A model generated the notes under the pieces. The model was given only the letters and a program-made list of their open reading frames with translations. It ran no database searches and was not told where the DNA came from. From Thiodiazotropha sp040791665 (GTDB lineage: Bacteria; Pseudomonadota; Gammaproteobacteria; Chromatiales; Chromatiaceae): a DNA stretch of 64,000 bases. Made by a program: the position numbers and the translations under genes. The stretch's first letter is position 1, and each line of letters begins with the position of its first letter. The stretch spans positions 184,376-248,375 of the forward strand of contig JBFNNX010000031.1 in the NCBI GenBank assembly GCA_040791665.1, in the 5' to 3' direction. Shown here piece by piece: positions 61,976 through 64,000 of the stretch.

Positions 61976-63294
61976 TGCTGATCAGTCAAACTATCCCCGG
62001 AATTCTCCAGAGCAGCTATCAGCACGACCCGGTGGGCAATATCACCGACTGGCAGGATCTGCTCAGTACGGGGCAAGACCAACTCTTCGACTATGACGCC
62101 TTGTATCGGCTGATCAATGCCAGTGGTGCCTATGGTGATTTCACCTACACCTACGACGCCACCGGCAACCGGCTCTCACTCACCCTGGACGGCAGTACCG
62201 AGACCTATAGCTATGTGCCAAGCAGTCACCGGCTACAGCAGATCCTCGGCAGCGTCACTGACGATCGTACATACGATGCCGCGGGTAATACGATTCAGAG
62301 CCTTATCGGGAGCTACACCTACGATGACACCAATCGGATGGTCAGCTTTACCAAGACCGGCACCACAGCCACCTATGCCTACAACGGGAAGGGCGAGCGT
62401 ATCAGCAAGAACGTTGATGGGACCATTACACGGTTTCGTTACGCACCGGCAGGTCAACTGCTGGGTGAATACGACCAGAATGGTCAGGCGATTCGGGAAT
62501 ATATCACCCTGGAAGGCCAGCCCGTTGCTCTTGTCTCAACCGATCCGGTGACGGCGGCCAATATCATCTATTATCTGCATACGGACCATCTGGGTGCTGT
62601 GGTCAAGGCGACGGACGGTACGCAAGCACTGGTGTGGGATGTGGAACGCAAGCCGTTTGGTGAACGATCAGTCACCACGGCGCAAATTGAGATGCCGTTG
62701 GGATTTCCGGGCCAGTACTTTGACGAAGAGAGTGGAAATTACTACAACTACTTTAGGGATTATGATCCGAGTACGGGACGGTACCTTCAGTCTGATCCGA
62801 TAGGTTTAGCTGGTGGGATTAATACATACGCTTATGTGAGGGGGAATCCACTATTTTGGGTCGATCGGTACGGGCTGGCTGAAGTAATTATATGGGCGCC
62901 AGTTGGACAGGGTAGTTCTTCTTTTGGGCATACGTCTTCTGTTGTTAATGGTACGTCATATTCTTGGGGGCCTTCCGGCATGGATGTTCGTCCAGCGCAA
63001 TCCTATATAGATATGAATACTGACTTTCGTCCTGGAATGGGATTTGATATGGGATTCACCCCTCAAGAAGATGATCAGTACGAACAGTGCTTGGAGAACT
63101 ATGAAGATAAGTATGGAGACTATGATTTTCCAGATAATAATTGTACGCACCCAATCCAAAACTGTCTGAGTGGTATGGGTATGCCACTTGAAGGTGTTTT
63201 TGGGAATAATACTATTACGCCTGCAGGTATGGGTTTTAGTATCGGGGTATCTCGTCCAGGGAATCCTATTACGCCATACCCGCGTAATAGATAG
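61957..63294 (+). CDS. RHS-repeat protein fragment with papain-like C-terminal tip
   Basis: 445 residues from ATG 61957, which belongs to the preceding element's right terminus; a full RHS protein is 1,000 residues or more, so the front is missing. YD repeats (YTYDATGNRLSLTLDGS, RTYDAAGNTI) lead to the RHS core ending DPSTGRYLQSDPIGLAGGIN and NPLFWVDRYGLAE (to about 307). The tip, 308-445, has GHTSSVVNGTSYSWGP (His325) and DNNCTHPIQNCLS (Cys396), a His-then-Cys order typical of NlpC/LRAT-like hydrolases. Delivery and activity as a toxin are inferred. Confidence 0.85.
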   Translation: MGVPKTLLISQTIPGILQSSYQHDPVGNITDWQDLLSTGQDQLFDYDALYRLINASGAYGDFTYTYDATGNRLSLTLDGSTETYSYVPSSHRLQQILGSVTDDRTYDAAGNTIQSLIGSYTYDDTNRMVSFTKTGTTATYAYNGKGERISKNVDGTITRFRYAPAGQLLGEYDQNGQAIREYITLEGQPVALVSTDPVTAANIIYYLHTDHLGAVVKATDGTQALVWDVERKPFGERSVTTAQIEMPLGFPGQYFDEESGNYYNYFRDYDPSTGRYLQSDPIGLAGGINTYAYVRGNPLFWVDRYGLAEVIIWAPVGQGSSSFGHTSSVVNGTSYSWGPSGMDVRPAQSYIDMNTDFRPGMGFDMGFTPQEDDQYEQCLENYEDKYGDYDFPDNNCTHPIQNCLSGMGMPLEGVFGNNTITPAGMGFSIGVSRPGNPITPYPRNR

Positions 63295-63320
63295 ATTGCA
63301 AGGGTTCGTGTGGAAATATC

Positions 63321-63581
63321 ATGACAAAAAGTAATCTATTTAAAGCGCTGTTTGTTACGATAGTGGTTATAATTTTGGTGGTGTTTGGGTTTATTGCTTT
63401 ATTGCGGTCCATGCCTTTTACATATAGTGAAATAGATATCAATAAGAACGGTTTTCTATCAATTCAAGAAATCGAATATGTTACATCGTATGGCAATAGA
63501 AAAGTTATGCATAAAGGTAAGGAATGCTTAGAGTACTATGCTTTAAAAGATGGCTTGCCAATAAAAATAGTTTGTATGTGA
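63321..63581 (+). CDS. Membrane-anchored EF-hand protein, candidate immunity protein for the RHS tip
   Basis: 86 residues, 26 bp after the RHS gene in the same direction. One N-terminal membrane helix (about 10-27) and a canonical EF-hand loop, DINKNGFLSIQE (Asp39, Asn41, Asn43, Gly44, Ser47, Glu50), so calcium binding is plausible. The tail reads VMHKGKECLEYYALKDGLPI. A small protein directly after an RHS tip is the standard position for an immunity gene; the role is inferred from position. Confidence 0.7.
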   Translation: MTKSNLFKALFVTIVVIILVVFGFIALLRSMPFTYSEIDINKNGFLSIQEIEYVTSYGNRKVMHKGKECLEYYALKDGLPIKIVCM

Positions 63582-63816
63582 AATCACTGGAAAATCCTGG
63601 GAATTCCGCAATAAGTGGGGTCAGATGAAACTTTCTAGAAGCCTAGTCTAGATGTTTGACGCCAGCATGGATGGCTTTCTATTTCTTAATCGTACATATA
63701 GCCTCAAATGTGCGTACGATTCTCAGTTTTGATTACTTGATGCTTCTTTTCGATTGATAAGGATCTTAGACTATGCAGAGGCTCCAGCGCGCCCTGCAAC
63801 GAATTTTGGTTTCGGG
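63582..63816. other. Intergenic region between EF-hand gene and IS3 element
   Basis: About 235 bp with no gene that I recognise and no copy of the repeat families found in this window. Probably boundary sequence of the inserted element at its right. Confidence 0.35.
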
Positions 63817-64000
63817 TGTAGTGGTCAAGTCTTTTTGGCCACGGTTTTCTGTGCATTCCAGTACTGCTGCTCAACTACCCTGGGCACCAATCCGTCATTG
63901 TGAGTATGCGGCCTAATTTGGCTATAGTATCCAATAATATACTCCGTGATATGGTGCTTCGCTTCCTCAAAAGTGCGATAGCCGATCTCAGGCATCCATT
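63817..64000 (-). mobile_element. IS3-family element, end at window edge
   Basis: The minus-strand frame 63825-64000 (stop TGA at 63825-63827) carries the C-terminus of an IS3-type transposase: WMPEIGYRTFEEAKHHITEY then IIGYYSQIRPHTHNDGLVPR, the DDE-proximal region with the SQIRPH motif. TGTAGTGGTC at 63817 reads as the 3'-CA end of the element on the minus strand. The gene is cut by the window edge. Confidence 0.8.

Overview
The window is a 64 kb chromosomal segment of a sulfur-oxidising gammaproteobacterium. The glyA-nrdR-ribD-ribE-ribB-ribH-nusB-thiL-pgpA order, the aa3-type oxidase cluster and a dsrAB pair of dissimilatory sulfite reductase genes all point to Chromatiales or a relative such as the Sedimenticola/Thiodiazotropha symbiont lineage. 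That placement is inference; there is no rRNA gene to fix it, and I recognised no tRNA or CRISPR.

Layout. Bases 1-17.4 kb are mostly housekeeping: the 3' two thirds of purL, an orphan XrtA-type polysaccharide chain-length determinant, then glyA and the riboflavin/nusB/thiL/pgpA cluster, interrupted by a minus-strand spondin-domain gene. A retropepsin-like protease, folE2, ispA and xseB follow. Bases 17.7-29 kb carry parE, a SCO copper chaperone, ppx, a NUDIX gene, a NYN nuclease fused to a cold-shock-like domain, and the oxidative pentose phosphate operon zwf-pgl-gnd. Bases 29-36 kb hold membrane proteins of unknown role, a CofD-like protein, a fatty-acid desaturase and a DUF2333 protein. Bases 35-43 kb are one cytochrome c oxidase cluster on the minus strand: DUF2244-ctaC-ctaD-(50-aa gene)-ctaG-ctaE, then SURF1, a SCO-like protein and ctaB. 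Two FNR-type boxes 22 bp apart lie upstream of it. Heme A synthase (ctaA) is not in the cluster.

Bases 43-50 kb are a loose accessory stretch: an FmdE-like protein, a decayed P-type ATPase, a histone-like basic protein, an SLC13-type permease and several small families. Bases 50-58 kb hold a stand-alone elongation factor G, dsrB and dsrA without the rest of the dsr operon, and, divergent from dsrA, a large receiver protein with degenerate GGDEF and EAL parts.

The right end (58.6-64 kb) is a mobile, polymorphic-toxin region. It has two REP-associated transposase genes, one frameshifted and one with a perfect 329-bp tandem duplication of its 3' end, both bounded by GGACACCC/GGGTGTCC motifs. 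It also has an orphan toxin tail with a membrane immunity candidate, an RHS C-terminal fragment with a papain-like tip and an EF-hand immunity candidate, and the end of an IS3-family transposase. Three families of short intergenic repeats recur through the window. The best is a 184-353 bp MITE-like element ending in CTAGGGCCTGTTAA and its complement, with four full copies and three end fragments.
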